Below, one piece after another: positions 1-14,165 of a stretch of 64,000 nt of DNA; the first letter of the stretch is position 1; each line of letters opens with the position of its first letter. The stretch lies in the NCBI GenBank assembly GCA_029961685.1, contig JARWKL010000015.1, forward strand, positions 16,986,801-17,050,800, in the 5' to 3' direction. The notes beneath the pieces were generated by a model. That model was given only the letters and a program-made list of their open reading frames with translations. It made no database searches and was not told the DNA's origin. Source of the DNA: Aristolochia californica (lineage: Eukaryota > Streptophyta > Magnoliopsida > Piperales > Aristolochiaceae). The translations under genes were made by a program, and so were the position numbers.

Positions 1-2499
1 CATGTTTCTAGCATGCATATCCACCACATTAAAAACATGTTAGGATCAATTAGAAATCTCTTTCTTATAAAATTCTACGAAGCTATTAGGGATTGTACTA
101 GTGGAATTTCCCAAACAAGGATAACAAAACATTGGAGATCATTTTTAGTGCGTGAAATAATTTTCTTCACTTACATTTATTATATAGTTTTCAATTTTTT
201 TTTGCATACATGAACTCTAAAATTTTTATTTTGTTTTGATCGTTTTGTTCACGAGAAAAGCGGGACAAGTTTGGATTTGAAAAAAAATTAAACATCCAAA
301 ATGAAAATGCACAAATTCTGAGAGAGATAATTCATAAAATGTATCTGTGATTTTGAAAGATAGGCAAACAATGCGTAGTTTGGTTCTGATAAATATCCAA
401 CCAAGTGTTAACTTGAGAATTTAATTTCTTTCTACTCGAAATTTTTGGATCATTAGGTGATTTGCATCTTCAACAAGTTTCTGACATGCATATACACCAC
501 ATTTAAAACATGTTGGGATCAATTAGAAATCACTTTCTTATAAAATTCCACCAAGCTATTAGGGGTTGTACTAGTGGAATTTCCCAAACATGGATTACTA
601 AACTTTGTAGTTCATTTTTCGTGCCTGAAAAATTTTTTTCACTTACATTTATTGTAGTTTTCAATTTTTTTTCCAAACATAAACTCTAAAATTTTCATTT
701 TGTTGTGATCGTTTTGTTTACGAGAAAAGTGGGACAAGTTTGGATTTGAAAAAAAGTTGAACCTCCAAAATGGAACTGCACAAATGCTGAGAGAGGTAAT
801 TCCAAAAAGTATCAATGATTTTGAAGCATAGGCAAAAAGTTGGTTGTTTGGTGCTGGTAAATATCCAACCACACGTTAACTTGAGAATTTAATTTTTTTC
901 TACTCCTTGAAATTTTTTGATCATTAGGTCATTTCCATCTTCACCTTGTTTCTGGCATGCACATCCACCACATTTAAAACATGTTAGGATAAATTAGAAA
1001 TCTCTTTCTTATAAAATTTCACCAAGCGATTAGAGGTTGTACTAGTGGAATTTCCCAAACATGGATAACAACATTTTGGAGTTCATTTTTAGTGCGTGAA
1101 AGAACTTTCTCACTTACATTTATTATACCTTTCAAATTTTTTTACATACATGAACTCTAAAACTTTCATTTTGTTGTGCTCGTTTTGTTTACGAGAAAAG
1201 TTGGGCAAGTTTGGATTTAAAAAAAAATAGAACGTCCAAAATGGAAATGCACAAATGATGAGAGAGATAATTCCAAAAAGTTTTTGTGATTTTGAAGGAT
1301 AGGCAAAAAGTGGGTTGTTTGCCTACGGTAAATATTCAACCACACGTTAACTCGAGAATTTAATTTCTTTCTAGTCAAAAGTTTTGGATGATTAGGTCAT
1401 TTGCATCATCAACATGTTTTCTGGCATGCATATCCACCACATTTAAAACATGTTAGGATCAATTAGAAATCTCTTTCTTATAAAATTCCACCAAGCTATT
1501 AGGGGTTGTACACGTGAAATTTCCCAAACATGGATAACAAAACTTTGGGGTGCATTTTTTGTGCGTGAAATAATATTTATTCACTTACATTTATTATAGT
1601 TTTCAATTTTTTTTGCATATATGAAATCTAAAATTTTCATTTTGTTGTGTTCGTTTTTTTTACGAGAAAAGTGGGACAAGTTTGGATTTGAAAAAAAGTT
1701 GAACCTCCAAAATGGAAATGCACAAATGTTGAGATATATAATTCCGAAAAGTTTCTGTGATTTTTAAGGATAGGCAAAAAGTGGGTTGTTTGGCTCTGGT
1801 AAATATCCGACCACACGATCATTTGAGAATTTAATTTTTTTCTACTCCAAATTTTTGGATCATTAGGTCATTTGCATCTTCAACATGTGCTCGCATGCAT
1901 ATCCAACACATTTAAAAAATGTTAGGATCAACTTGAAATCTCTTTCTAATAAAATTCCACCAACCTATTAGGGGTTGTACTAGTGGAATTTTCCAAACAT
2001 GGATAACAAAACTTTGGAGTTCATTTTTAGTGCGTGAAATAATTTTCTTCTCTCACATTTACTATAGTTTTCAATTTTTTTTGCATACATGAACTCTAAA
2101 ATTTTCTTTTTGTTGTGATTGTTTTGTTTATGAGAAAAGTGGGAGGAGTTTGGATTTGAAAAAAAATTGAACGTTCAAAATGGAAACGGACAAATGCTGA
2201 GGGAGATAATTCCAAAAAGTATTTGTGATTTTGGTGGATAGGCAAAAAGTGGGTTGTTTGGCTTTGGTAAATATCTAGCCACACGTTAAATTGAGAATTT
2301 AATTTTTTTCTACTCAAAATTTTTGGATCATTAGGTCATTTGCATCTTCAACATGTTTCTAGCATGCATATCCACCACATTTAAAACATGTTAGGATAAA
2401 TTAGAAATCTCTTTCTTATAAAATTCCACCAAGCTATTAGGGTTTGTACTAGTGGAATTTCCCAAACATGGATAATAAAACTTCGGATTTCATTTTTAG

Positions 2500-2545
2500 T
2501 GTGTGAAATAATTTTCTTCATACATCAACTCTAAAATTTTCATTT
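2500..2545 (+). repeat. Deleted monomer (about 33 bp lost)
   Basis: The sequence runs TTTTCTTCATACATCAACTC, missing the usual ACTTACATTTATTATAG segment. The spacing of this monomer is 437 bp. Confidence 0.75.
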
Positions 2546-5500
2546 TGTTGTGATCGTTTTGTTTACAATAAAAATCGGACAAGTTTGGATTTAAAAAAAA
2601 TTGATCATCCAAAATGGAAATGCACAAATGCTGGGAGAGATTATTCCAAAAAGTATCTGTGATTTTGAAGGATAGGCCAAAAGTAGGATGTTTGGCTCTG
2701 GTAAATATTTAACCAAGCATGAACTTGAGAATTTAATTTCTTTCTACTCCTTGAAATTTTTGGATCACTAGCTCATTTGCATCTTCAACATGTTTCTGGC
2801 ATGCATATCCAAAACATTTAAAACATGTTAGGATCAATTAGAAATCTCTTTCTTATAAAATTCCACCAAGTTATTAAGGGTTGTACAAGTGGAATTTCCC
2901 AAATATGGATAACAAAACTTTGGAGTTCATTTTTAGTGCGTGTAATAATATTCTTCACTTACAATTATTACAGTTTTCAAATTTTTTTGCTTACTTGAAC
3001 TCTAAAATTTTCATTTTGTTGTGATCGTTTTGATTACGAGAAAAGTGGGACAAGTTTGGATTTGAAAAAAAATTGAAAATCCAAAATTGAAATGCATATA
3101 TACCAAGAGAGATAATTCCAAAAATTATCGCTGATTTTGAAGGATTGGCAAAAAGTGGGTTGTTTGGCTATGGTAAATATCCAACCACACGTTAAATTGA
3201 GAATTTAATTTTTTACTACTCCTTGAAATTTTGGGATCATTAGGCCATTTGCATCTTCAAGATGTTTCTTGTATACATATCCACCACATTTTAAACATGT
3301 TTGGATCAATTAGAAATCTTTTTCTTATAAAATTCCACCAAGTTATTAGGGGTTGTACTAGTGGAATTTCCCAAACATTGATAACAAAACATTGGAGTTC
3401 ATTTTTACTACATGAAATAATTTTCTCCACTGACATTTATTATAGTTTTCAAAAATTTTTTCTTACATGAACTCTAAAATTTTCATTTTGTTGTTATCGT
3501 TTTGTTTACGAGAAAGTGGGACAAGTTTGGATTTGAAAAAAAAATTGAAATTCCAAAATGGAAATGCACAAATGCTGAGAAAGATTATTCCAAAAAGTAT
3601 CTTTGATTTTGAAGGATAGGCAAAAAGTGGGTTTTTTGGCTTTGGTAAATAATCAACCACACGTTAAATTGAGAATTTAATTTTTTTCTACTCCTCGAAA
3701 TTTTTGGATCATTTGGTCATTTGTAACTTCATCCTGTTTCTAGCATACTTATCCCCCACATTTAAAACATGGTAGGATCAATTAGAAATCTCTTTCTTAT
3801 AAAATTCCTCCAAGCTACTAGGGGTTCTACTAGTTGAATTTACAAAACATGGATAACACAAAATTTGGAGTTCATTTGAAGTGCGTGAAATAATTTTCTT
3901 CACTTACATTTATTATAGTTTTCAAAAAAAATTTAATATATGAACTCTAAAATTTTAATTTTGTACTGATCATTTTGTTTACGAGAAAAGTAGGACAACT
4001 TTGGATTTGAAAAAAAATGAACATCCAAAATGGAAATGCACAAATGCTGAGAGAGATAATTCCCAAAAGTATATGTGATTTTGAAGGATAGGCAAAAAGT
4101 GGGTTGTTTGCCTCAGGTAAATATCCAACCACGCGTTAACTTGAGAATTTAATTTTTTTCTACTCCTTGAAATTTTTTTATCATTAGGTCATTTGCATCT
4201 TCAACATGTTTCTAGCATGCATATCCACCACATTTAAAACATATTAGGATAACCTATAAATTACTTTCTTATAAAATTCCACCAAGTTATTAGAGGTTGT
4301 ACTAGTGGAATTTCCCAAACATGGATAACAAAACTTTGGAGTTCATTTTTAGTGCAAGAAATAATTTTGTTGACTTACATTTATTATAGTTTTCAAATTG
4401 TTTTGCATACATGAACTCTAAATTTTCATTTTGTTGTGATCGTTTTGTTTACGAGAAAAGTGGGACAAGTTTGGATTTGAAAAAAAGGTAAACATCCAAA
4501 AAGGAAATGTAAAAATGCTGAGAGAGATAATTCCAAAAAGTATCTTTGATTTTGAAAGATAAGGAAAAAGTGAGTTGTTTGGCTCTCGTAAATATCCAAC
4601 CATGCGTTAGCTTGAGAATTTAATTTTTTTCTACTCGAAATTTTTGGATCATTAGGTCATTTGCATCTTCAACATGTTTCCGGCAAGCATATCTACCACA
4701 TTTAAAACATGTTAGGATCAATTAGAAATCTCTTTCTTATAAAATTCCACCAAGCTATTAGGGGTTGTACTAGTGGAATTTCCCAAACATGGATAACAAA
4801 ACTCTAGAGTTCAGTTTTAGTGTGTGAAATAATTTTTTTCACTTACATTTATTATAGTTTTCAAATTTTTTTGCATACATAAACTCTAAAATTTTCATTT
4901 TGTTGTGATCGTTTTCTTTACGAGAAAAGTGGGACAAGTTTGGATTTGAAAAAAAATTGAACATCCAAAAGGGAAATGCACAAATACTGAAAGAGAAAAT
5001 TCCAAAAAGTATATGTGATTTTGAAGGACAAGCAAAAAGTGGATAGTTCGGCTTTGGTAAATATCCAACCAGAAGTTAACTTGAGAATTTAATTTGTTAC
5101 TACTCCTTGAAATTTTTGGATCATTAGGTCATTTGCATTGTCAACATGTTTCTGGCCTGCATATCCACCACATTTAAAACATGTTAGGATCAATTTGAAA
5201 TCTCTTTCTTATAAAATTCCACCAAGCTCTTAGGGGTTGTACTAGTGGAATTTCCCAAACATGGATAAAAAAACTTTGGAGTTCATTTTTAGTGTGTAAA
5301 AAAATTTCCTTCACTAACATGTTCTATAATTTTCAAATTTTTTTGCATACATGAATTCTAAATTTTTCATTTTGTTGTGATCGTTTTTTTTACGAGAAAA
5401 GTGGGACATGTTTGGATTTGAAAAAAAATTGAACATCAGAAATGGAAATGCACAAATGCTAAGAGTGATAATTCTTAAAAGTATCTGTGATTTGGAAGGA

Positions 5501-8124
5501 TAGAAAAAAGTGGGTTGTTTGGCTCTATTAAATATCCAACCACACGTTAACATGAGAATTTAATTTTCATCTACTCCTTGAAATTTTTGGATCCTTAGGT
5601 CATTTGCATCTTCAAAATGTTTCTGGCATGCATATCCACCACATTTTAAACATGTTAGGATCAATTAGAAATCTTTTTCTTATAAAATTCAACCAAGCTA
5701 CAAGGGGTTGTACTAGTGGAATTTCCCAAACATGGATAACAAAACTTTGGAGTTCATTTTTAGTGTGTGAAATAATTTTCTTCTCTTACATTTATTATAT
5801 AGTTTTAAAATTTTTTTGTGTACATGAAGTCTAAAATTTTTATTTTGTTGTGATCGTTTTGTTTATGAGAAAAATGGGACAAGTTTGGATTTGAAAAAAA
5901 AATTGATCATCCAAAATGAAAATGCACAAATGCTGAGAGAGATTATTCCAAAACGTATCTATGATTTTGAAGGATAGGCCAAAAGTGGGTTGTTCGGCTC
6001 ATGTAAATATCCAACCACGCGTTAACTTGAGAATTTAATTTTCTTCAACTCCTTAAAATTTTTTGATCATTAGGTCATTTGCATCTTCAACATGTTTCTG
6101 GCATGCATATCCACCACATTTAAAACATGTTAGGATCAATTAGAAATCTCGTTCATAAAAAATTCCAACAAGCTATTAGGGGTTATACTACTGGAATTTC
6201 CCAAACATGGACAACAAAACATTGGAGTTCATTTTTAGTGAGTGAAATAATTTTCTTCACTTACATTTATTATATAGATTTGAATTTTATTTTTGCATAC
6301 ATGAACTCTAAAATTATTTTTTTAATCATTTTATTTACGAGAAAAGTGGGACAAGTTTGGATTTGAAAAAAAAATGAACTTCCAAAATGGAAATGCACAA
6401 ATGTTGAGAGAGATAATTGCAAAACGTATCTGTGATTTTGAAAGATGGGCAAAAAGTGGGTTGTTTGGCTCTGATAAATATCCAACCAAGCGTTAACTTG
6501 AGAATTTAATTTCTTTCTACTCCTTGAAATTTTTGGATCGTTCGGGCATTTGCTTCTTCAACATGTTTCTGGCATGCATATCCACCACATTTAAAACATG
6601 TTAGGATCAATTAGAAATCTCTTTCTGATAAAATTCCACCAAGCTATTAGGGGTTGTACTAATGGAATTTCCTAAACATGGATAACAAAACTTATGAGTT
6701 CATTTTTTGTTCTTGAAATAATTTTCTTCACTTACATTTATTATATAGTTTTCATGTTTTTTTGCATACATGAACTTTAAAATTTTCATTTTGTTGTGAT
6801 CGTTTTGTTAGCGAGAAAAGTGGGACAAGTTTGGACTTGAAAAAAAAAATTAAACATCCAAAGTGGAAATGCACAAATGGAAAGAGAGATAATTCTAAAA
6901 AGTATCTGTGATTCTGAACAATAGGCTAAAAGTGGGTTTTTTGGCACTGCTAAAGATCCAACCACGTGTTTACTTGAGAATTTAATTTTTTCTACTCGAA
7001 TTTTTTGGATCATTAGGTCATTTGCATCTTCAACATGTTTCTGGCATGCATATGCACCACATTTAAAACATGTTAGGATCAATTAGAAATCTCTTTCTTA
7101 TAAAATTCCACCATGCTATTAGGGGTTGTACTAGTGGAATTTCTAAAACATGATTAACAAAACTTTGGAGTTCATTTTTAGTGCGTGAAATAATTTTCTT
7201 CACTTACATATTTATAGTTTTAGAATTTTTTAGCATACATGAACTCTAAAATTTTCATTTAGTTGTGATTGTTTTGTTAACAAAAAAAGTCGGACATGTT
7301 TGAATTTGAAAAAAAATAGAACGTCCAAAATAAAAATGCACAAATGCTGAGAGAGATAATTCCATAAAGTATCTGTGATTTTGAAGGATAGGCAAAATGT
7401 GGGTTGTTTGGCTCTGAAATATCCATCCACACATTAACTTGAGAATTTATTTTTTTTCTACTCCTTGAAATTTTTGGATCATTAGGTCATTTGCATCTTC
7501 AACATATTTCTGGCATGCATATCCACCATATTTAAAACATGTTAGGATCAATTAGAAATCTCTTTCTTATAAATTTCCACCAAGCTATTAAGGGTTGTAT
7601 GATTGGAATTTCCCAAACATGGATAAAAAAATTTGGAGTTCGTTTTTAGTGCTTGAAATAATTTTCTCCACTAACATTTATTATAGTTTTCAAATATTTT
7701 TGCTTACATGAACTCTAAAATTTTCATTTTGTTGTGATCGTTTTTTTACAAGAAAAGTGGGAAGAGTTTGGATTTGAAAAAAAGTTGAACATCCAAAATG
7801 GAAATGCAAAAATGCTGAGAGAGATAATTCCAAAAAGTATCTTTGATTTTGAAGGATAGGGAAAAAGTAGGTTGTTTGGCTCTCGTAAATATCCAACCAC
7901 GTGTTAGCTTGAGAATTTAATTTTTTTCTACTCAAAATTTTTGGATAATTAAGTCATTTGCATCTTCTACATGTTTCTAGCATGCATATCCACCATATTT
8001 AAAACATGTTAGGATCAATTAGAAATCTCTTTTTGATAAAAGTATACCAAGCTAATAGGGGTTGTACTGGTGGAATTTCCCTAACATGGATAACAAAACT
8101 TTGGAGTTCATTTTGAGTGCGTGA

Positions 8125-8165
8125 AATAATTTTCATCACATGCACTGAACGTCCAAAATGGAAAT
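8125..8165 (+). repeat. Deleted monomer (about 112 bp lost)
   Basis: TTTTCATCACATGCACTGAACGTCC joins the middle of the monomer to the segment after the A-tract. Anchor spacing falls to 359 bp. Confidence 0.8.
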
Positions 8166-10544
8166 GCACAAATGCTGAGAGAGATAATTCTTAAAAGTAT
8201 CTGCGAATTTGAAGGATAGGCAAAAAGTGGGTTGTTCGGCTCTAGTAAATATCCAACCACACGTTAACTAGAGAATTTAATTTTTTTCTACTCGTAATTT
8301 TTTTATCAATAGGTCATTTGCATCTGCAACATGTTTTTGCATGCATATCCACCACATTTAAAACATGTTATGATCAATTAGAAATCTCTTTCTTATAAAT
8401 TTCCACCAAGCTATTAGGGGTTGTACTAGTGGAATTTCGAAAACATGGATAACAAAACTTTGGAGTTCATTTTAATGCGTGAAATAATTTTCTTCACTTT
8501 CACTTATTATAGTTTTCAAATTGTTTTGAATAAATGAACTCTAAAATTTTCATTTAGATGTGATCGTTTTGTTTACGAGAAAAGTGGGACATGTTTAGAT
8601 TTGAAAAAAAATATAACATCCAAAATGGAAATGCACAAATGCTGTGAGAGATAATTCCAAAAATTATCTGGGATTTTGAAGGATAGGCTTTGGTAAATAT
8701 CCAACCACATGTTAACTTGGGAATATATTTTTTCACTACTGCTTAAAATTTTTGGATCATAAGGTCATTTGCATCTTCAAGATGTTTTTGGCATGGATGT
8801 CCACCACATTTTAAACATGTTACGATCAATTAGAAATCTCTTTCTTATAAAATTCTACCAAACTATTAGGGGTTGCACTAGTGGAATTTCCCAAATATGG
8901 ATAACAAAATTTTGGAGTTCAGTTTTAGTGCGTGAAATAATTTTCTTGACCTATATTTATTATAGTTTTTAAATTTTTTGGCATACATGATCTCTAAAAT
9001 TTTTGTTTTGTTGTGATCGTTTTGTTTAAGAGAAAAGTGGGACAAGTTGGGATTTGAAAAATAATTGAACATCCAAAATGGAAATGCACAAGTGCTGAAA
9101 GAGATAATTCCAAAAAGTATATGTGATTTTGAAGGATAAGCAAAAAGTGGATTGTTTGGCTTTGGTAAATATCTAACCACAAGTTAACTTGAGAATTTAA
9201 TTTTTTACTACTCCTTGAAATTTTTGGATCATTAGGTCATTTGCATCTTCAACCTGTTTATGGCATGCATATCCACCCCATTAAAAACATGTTAAGATCA
9301 ATTTGAAATCTCTTTCTTATGAAATTCCACCAAGCACTTAGGGGTTGTACTAGTGGAATTTCCAAAACATGGATAACAAAACTTTGGAGTTCAGTTTTAG
9401 TGCGTGAAATAATTTTCTTCACTTACATTTATTATATTTTTCAAATTTTTTTGTGTACATGAACTCTTAAGTTTTCATTTTGCTGTGATCGTTTTGTTTA
9501 CGAGAAGTGTGGGACAAGTTTGAATTTGAAAAAAAATTAAACATCCAAAATGGAAATCCACAAATTCTGAGAGAGATAATTCCAAAAAGTATCTGTGATT
9601 TTGAAGGATAAGAAAAAAGTAGATTGTTTTGCTTTGGTAAAAATCTAACCACACGTTAACTTGAGAATTTCATTTTTTACTACTCCTTGAAATTTTTGGA
9701 TCATTAGGGCATTTGCATCTTCAACATATTTCTGGCATACATATCCACCACATTTAAAACATGTTAGGATCAATTAGAAATCTCTTTCATATAAAATTCC
9801 ATCAAGCTATTACGGGTTGTACTAGTGGAATTTCCCAAACATGGATAACAAAACTTTGGAGTTTACATTTAGTGCGTGAAATAATTTTCTTCACTAACAT
9901 TTTCTATAGTTTTCAAATTTTTTTGCATACATGAACTCTAAAATTTTCATTTTGTTGTGATCGTTTTGTTTACAGGAAAAGTGGGACAAGTTTGGATTTG
10001 AAAAAAAATTGAAACGTCCAAAATGGAAATGCACAAATGCTGAGAGAGATAATTCCCAAAAGTATCTGTGATTTTGAAGGATTGGCAAAAAGTGAGTTGT
10101 TTGGCTCTAGTAAATATCCAACCACACGTTAACTTGAGAATTTAATTTTTTTCTACTCCTCGAAATTTTTGGATCATTTGGTCATTTGCATCTTCATCAT
10201 GTTTCTAGCATACTTATCCACCACATTTAAAACATGGTAGGATCAATTAGAAATCTCTTTCTTATAAATTCCTCCAAGCTATTAGGGGTTGTACTAGTGG
10301 AATTTCCCAAACAAGGATAAGAAAACTTTGGAGTTCATTTGTACTGCTTGAATTAGTATTCTTCACTTACATTTATTATAGTTTTCAAAAAAAATTTAAT
10401 ACATGAACTCAAAATTTTTCATTTTGTTGTGATCATTTTGTTTACGAGAAAAGTGGGACAAGTTTGGATTTGAACAATATTGAACATCCAAAATGGAAAT
10501 GCACAAATGCTGAGAGAGATAATTCCTAGAAGTATATGTGATTT

Positions 10545-10585
10545 TGAAGGATAGGCAAAAACTGGCGAATTTAATTTTTTACTAC
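10545..10585 (+). repeat. Deleted monomer (about 46 bp lost)
   Basis: AAAAACTGGCGAATTTAATT joins the second AAAAGTGGG block directly to the GAATTTAATT block. Anchor spacing is 426 bp. Confidence 0.75.
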
Positions 10586-11651
10586 TTGAAATTTTTGGAT
10601 CATTATGTCATTCGTATCTTCAACATGTTTCTGGCATGCATATCCACCACATTTAAAACTTATGAGGATCAATTAGAAATCTCATTCTTATAAAATTCCA
10701 CCAAGCTATTAGGGGTTGTACTAGTGGAATTTCCCAAACATGGATAGCAAAAATTTTGAGTTCATTTTTAGTGTGTGAAATAATTATCTTCACTTAAATT
10801 TTTGTAGTTTTAGAATTTTTTTGCATACATGAACTCTAAAATTTTCATTTTTTTCTGATAGTTTTTTTTACAAGAAAAGTGGGATAAGTTTTGATTTGAA
10901 AAAAAATAGAATGCCCAAAATGGAAATGCACAAATGTTGAGAGAGATAATTCCAAAAAATATTTGTGATTTTGAAGGATAGGCAAAAAGTGGGTTGTTTG
11001 GCTCAGGAATATCCAACCACACGTTAAATTGAGAATTTAATTTTTTTCTACTCCTAGAAATTTTTGGATCATTAGGTCATTTGCATCTTTAACATGTTTC
11101 TGGCATGCATATCCACCACATTTAAAACATGTTAGGATCAATTAGAAATCTGTTTCTTATAAAATTCCACCAAGCTATTAGGGGTTGTACGAGCGGAATT
11201 TCCCAAACATGGATAACAAAACTTTGGAGTTCATTTTTAGTGCGTGAAATAATTTTCTCCACTGACATTTATTATAGTTTTCAAAAAAAAAATTTTACAT
11301 GTACTCTAAAATTTTAATTTTGATGTGATCGTTTTGTTTACGAGAAAAGTGGGACAAGTTTGGATTTGAAAAAAAGTCTAACATCCAAAATGGAAATGCA
11401 CAAATGTTGAGAGAAATAATTCCAAAAAGTATCTGTGATTTTGAACGAAAGGGAAAAAATTGGTTGTTCGGCTTTGATAAATATCCAATCACACGTTAAC
11501 TTGAAAATTTAATTTTTTTTTTTACTCCTTGAAATTTTTGGATCATTAGGTCATTTGCATCTTCAACATGTTTTTGGCATGCATATCCACCACATTTAAA
11601 ACATGTTAGGATCATTTAGAAATCTCATCCTTAGAAAATTCCTCCAAGCTA

Positions 11652-11675
11652 TTAGGGTTTATGGTTTAGGATTTG
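11652..11675 (+). repeat. Telomere-like insertion in a monomer
   Basis: Where other monomers read ATTAGGGGTTGTAC, this one has TTAGGGTTTATGGTTTAGG followed by ATTTGTAC. It resembles two to three degenerate TTTAGGG units. The monomer is correspondingly longer (485 bp spacing). Confidence 0.75.
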
Positions 11676-14119
11676 TACTAGTGGAATTTCCCAAACATGG
11701 ATAACAAAACTTTGGAGTTTATTTTTAGTGCGTGAAATAATTTTCTTCACTTACATTTATTATAGTTTTCAAATTTTTTGAATACAAGTACTCTAAAATT
11801 TTCATTTTTTTGTGATCTTTTTTTTTACGAGAAAAGTGGGACAAGTTTGGATTTGAAAAAAAGTTGAACATCCAAAAAGGAAATGCACAAATGCTGAGAG
11901 AGATAATTCCCAAAAGTATCTGTGATTTTGAAGGATAGGCAAAAAATGGGTTGTTTGGCTCTAGTACATATCCAACCACACGTTAACTTGAGAATTTAAT
12001 TTCTTTCTACTCCTTGTAATTTTTGGATCATTAGGTCATTTGCATCTTCAACATGTTTGTGGCATGCATATCCACCACATTTAAAACATGTTAGGATCAA
12101 TTAGAAATATTTTTCTTATAAAATTCCACCAAGCTATTAGAGGTTGTACTAGTGGAATTTCCCAAACATGGATAACAAAACTTTGAAGTTCATTTTTCAT
12201 GAGAAATATAATTTTACTCATTTACATTTATTATAGTTTTCAATTTTTTTTGCATACATGAACTCTAAAATTTTCATTTTGTTGTGGTCATTTTGTTTAC
12301 GAGAAAAGTGGGACAAGTTTGGATTTGAAAAAAAACTGAACATCCAAAATGGAAATGCTCAAACGCTGAAAGAGATAGTTCCAAAAAGTATCAGTGATTT
12401 GGAAGCATAAGCAAAAAATGGGTTGTTTGGCTCTAGTAAATATCCAACCACATGTTAACTTGAGAATTTAAATTCTTTCTACTCCTTGAATTTTTTGGAT
12501 CATTAGGTCATTTGCATCTTCAATAAGTTTCTGGCATGCATATCCACCACATTTAAAACATGTTAGGATTAATTAGAATCTCTTTCTTATAAAATTCCAC
12601 CAAGCTATTTGGGGTTGTACTAGTCGAATTTCCCAAACATGGATAGCAAAACTTTGAAGTTCATTTTTAGTGAGAAAAATAATTTTCCTCATTTACATTT
12701 ATTATAGTTTTCAATTTTTTTTGCATACATGAACTCTAAAATTTTCATTTTGTTCTGATCTTTTATTTTACGAGAAAAGTGGGACAAGTTTGGATTTGAA
12801 AAAAAATTGAACATCCAAAATGGAAATGCACAAACGCTGAGAGAGATAATTCCCAAAAGTATCTGTGATTTTGAAGGATAGGCAAAAAGTGGGTTGTTTG
12901 GCTCTGGTACACGTTAACTTGAGAATTTAATTTTTTTTCTACTCCTTAAAATTTTTAGATCATTAGGTCATTTGCTTCTTCAACATGTTTTTGGCATGCA
13001 TATCCACCACATTTAAAACATGTTAGGATAAATTAGAAATCACTTTCTTATAAAACTCCACCAAGCTATTAGGGGTTGTACAAGTGGAATTTCCGAAACA
13101 TGGATAAAAAAACTTTCGAGTTCATTTTTAGTTCATGAAATAATTTTCTTCACTTAAATTTTTTATAGTTTTCAATTTTTTTTTTAATACATGAACTCTA
13201 AAATTTTCATTTTGTTGTGATCTTTTTTGTTTATGAGAATAGTGGCACAAACTTGGATTTGAAAAAAAAATTGAACATCCAAAATGGAAATGCTAAAATT
13301 CTAAGAGAGATAATTCCAAAAAGTATATGTGATTTTAAAGGATAGGCGAAAATTGGGTTGTTTGGCTTTGGTAAATATCCAATCAGAAGTTAACTTGAGA
13401 ATTTAATTTTTTTCTACTCATTGTAATTTTTGGATAATTAGGTCATTGGCATCTGTAACATGTTTCTGGCATGCATATCCACCACATTTAAAACAAGTTA
13501 GGATCAATTAGAAATCTCTTTCTTATAAATTTCACCAAGCTATTAGGGGTTGTACTTGTGGAATTTCCCAAACATGGATAAAAAAATTTTGGAGTTCATT
13601 TTTATTACGTGAAATAATTTTCTTCACTTACATTTGTTATTTAGTTTTCAAATTTTTTTGCATAGATGAACTTTAAAATTTTCATTTTGTTGTGAGAGTT
13701 TTGTTTGTGAGAAAAGTGGGACAAGTTTGGATTTTAAAAAAAGATCGAACATCCAAAATGGAAATGCACAAATGGTAAGAGAGATAATTCCAAAAAGTAT
13801 ATGTGATTTTGATGGATAGGCAAAAAGTGGGTTGTTTGGCTCTGGAAAAAATCCAACCACACGTTAACATGAGATTTTTATTTTGTTCTACTCCTTGAAA
13901 TTTTTCTATCATTAGGTCCTTTTCATCTTCAACATGTTTCTGGCATGCATATCCACCACATTTAAAACATGTTAGGAACAATTAGAAATCTCTTTCTTAT
14001 AAAATTCCACCAAGCTATTAGGGGCTATACTAGTGGAATTTCCCAAACATGGATAACAAAACTTTGGAGTTCATATTTAGTTCATGAAATAATTTTCTTC
14101 ACTTACTTTTATTAATGTT

Positions 14120-14165
14120 TTCATTTTTTTTTTAGCATACATTTTGTTTATGAGAAAAGTGGGAC
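14120..14165 (+). repeat. Deleted monomer (about 30 bp lost)
   Basis: GCATACATTTTGTTTATGAG omits the ATGAACTCTAAAATTTTC segment. Anchor spacing is 441 bp. Confidence 0.7.

Noticed and set aside
639..872. Recurrent minus-strand ORFs of 60-100 codons (MVGYLPEPNNPLFAYPSKSQ-like) in very many monomers
   Set aside because: The same satellite segment is open in two overlapping minus-strand frames and also in a plus-strand frame nearby, and copies are broken at random by indels and stops. There is no codon-level constraint, no promoter and no known domain. These are satellite by-products.
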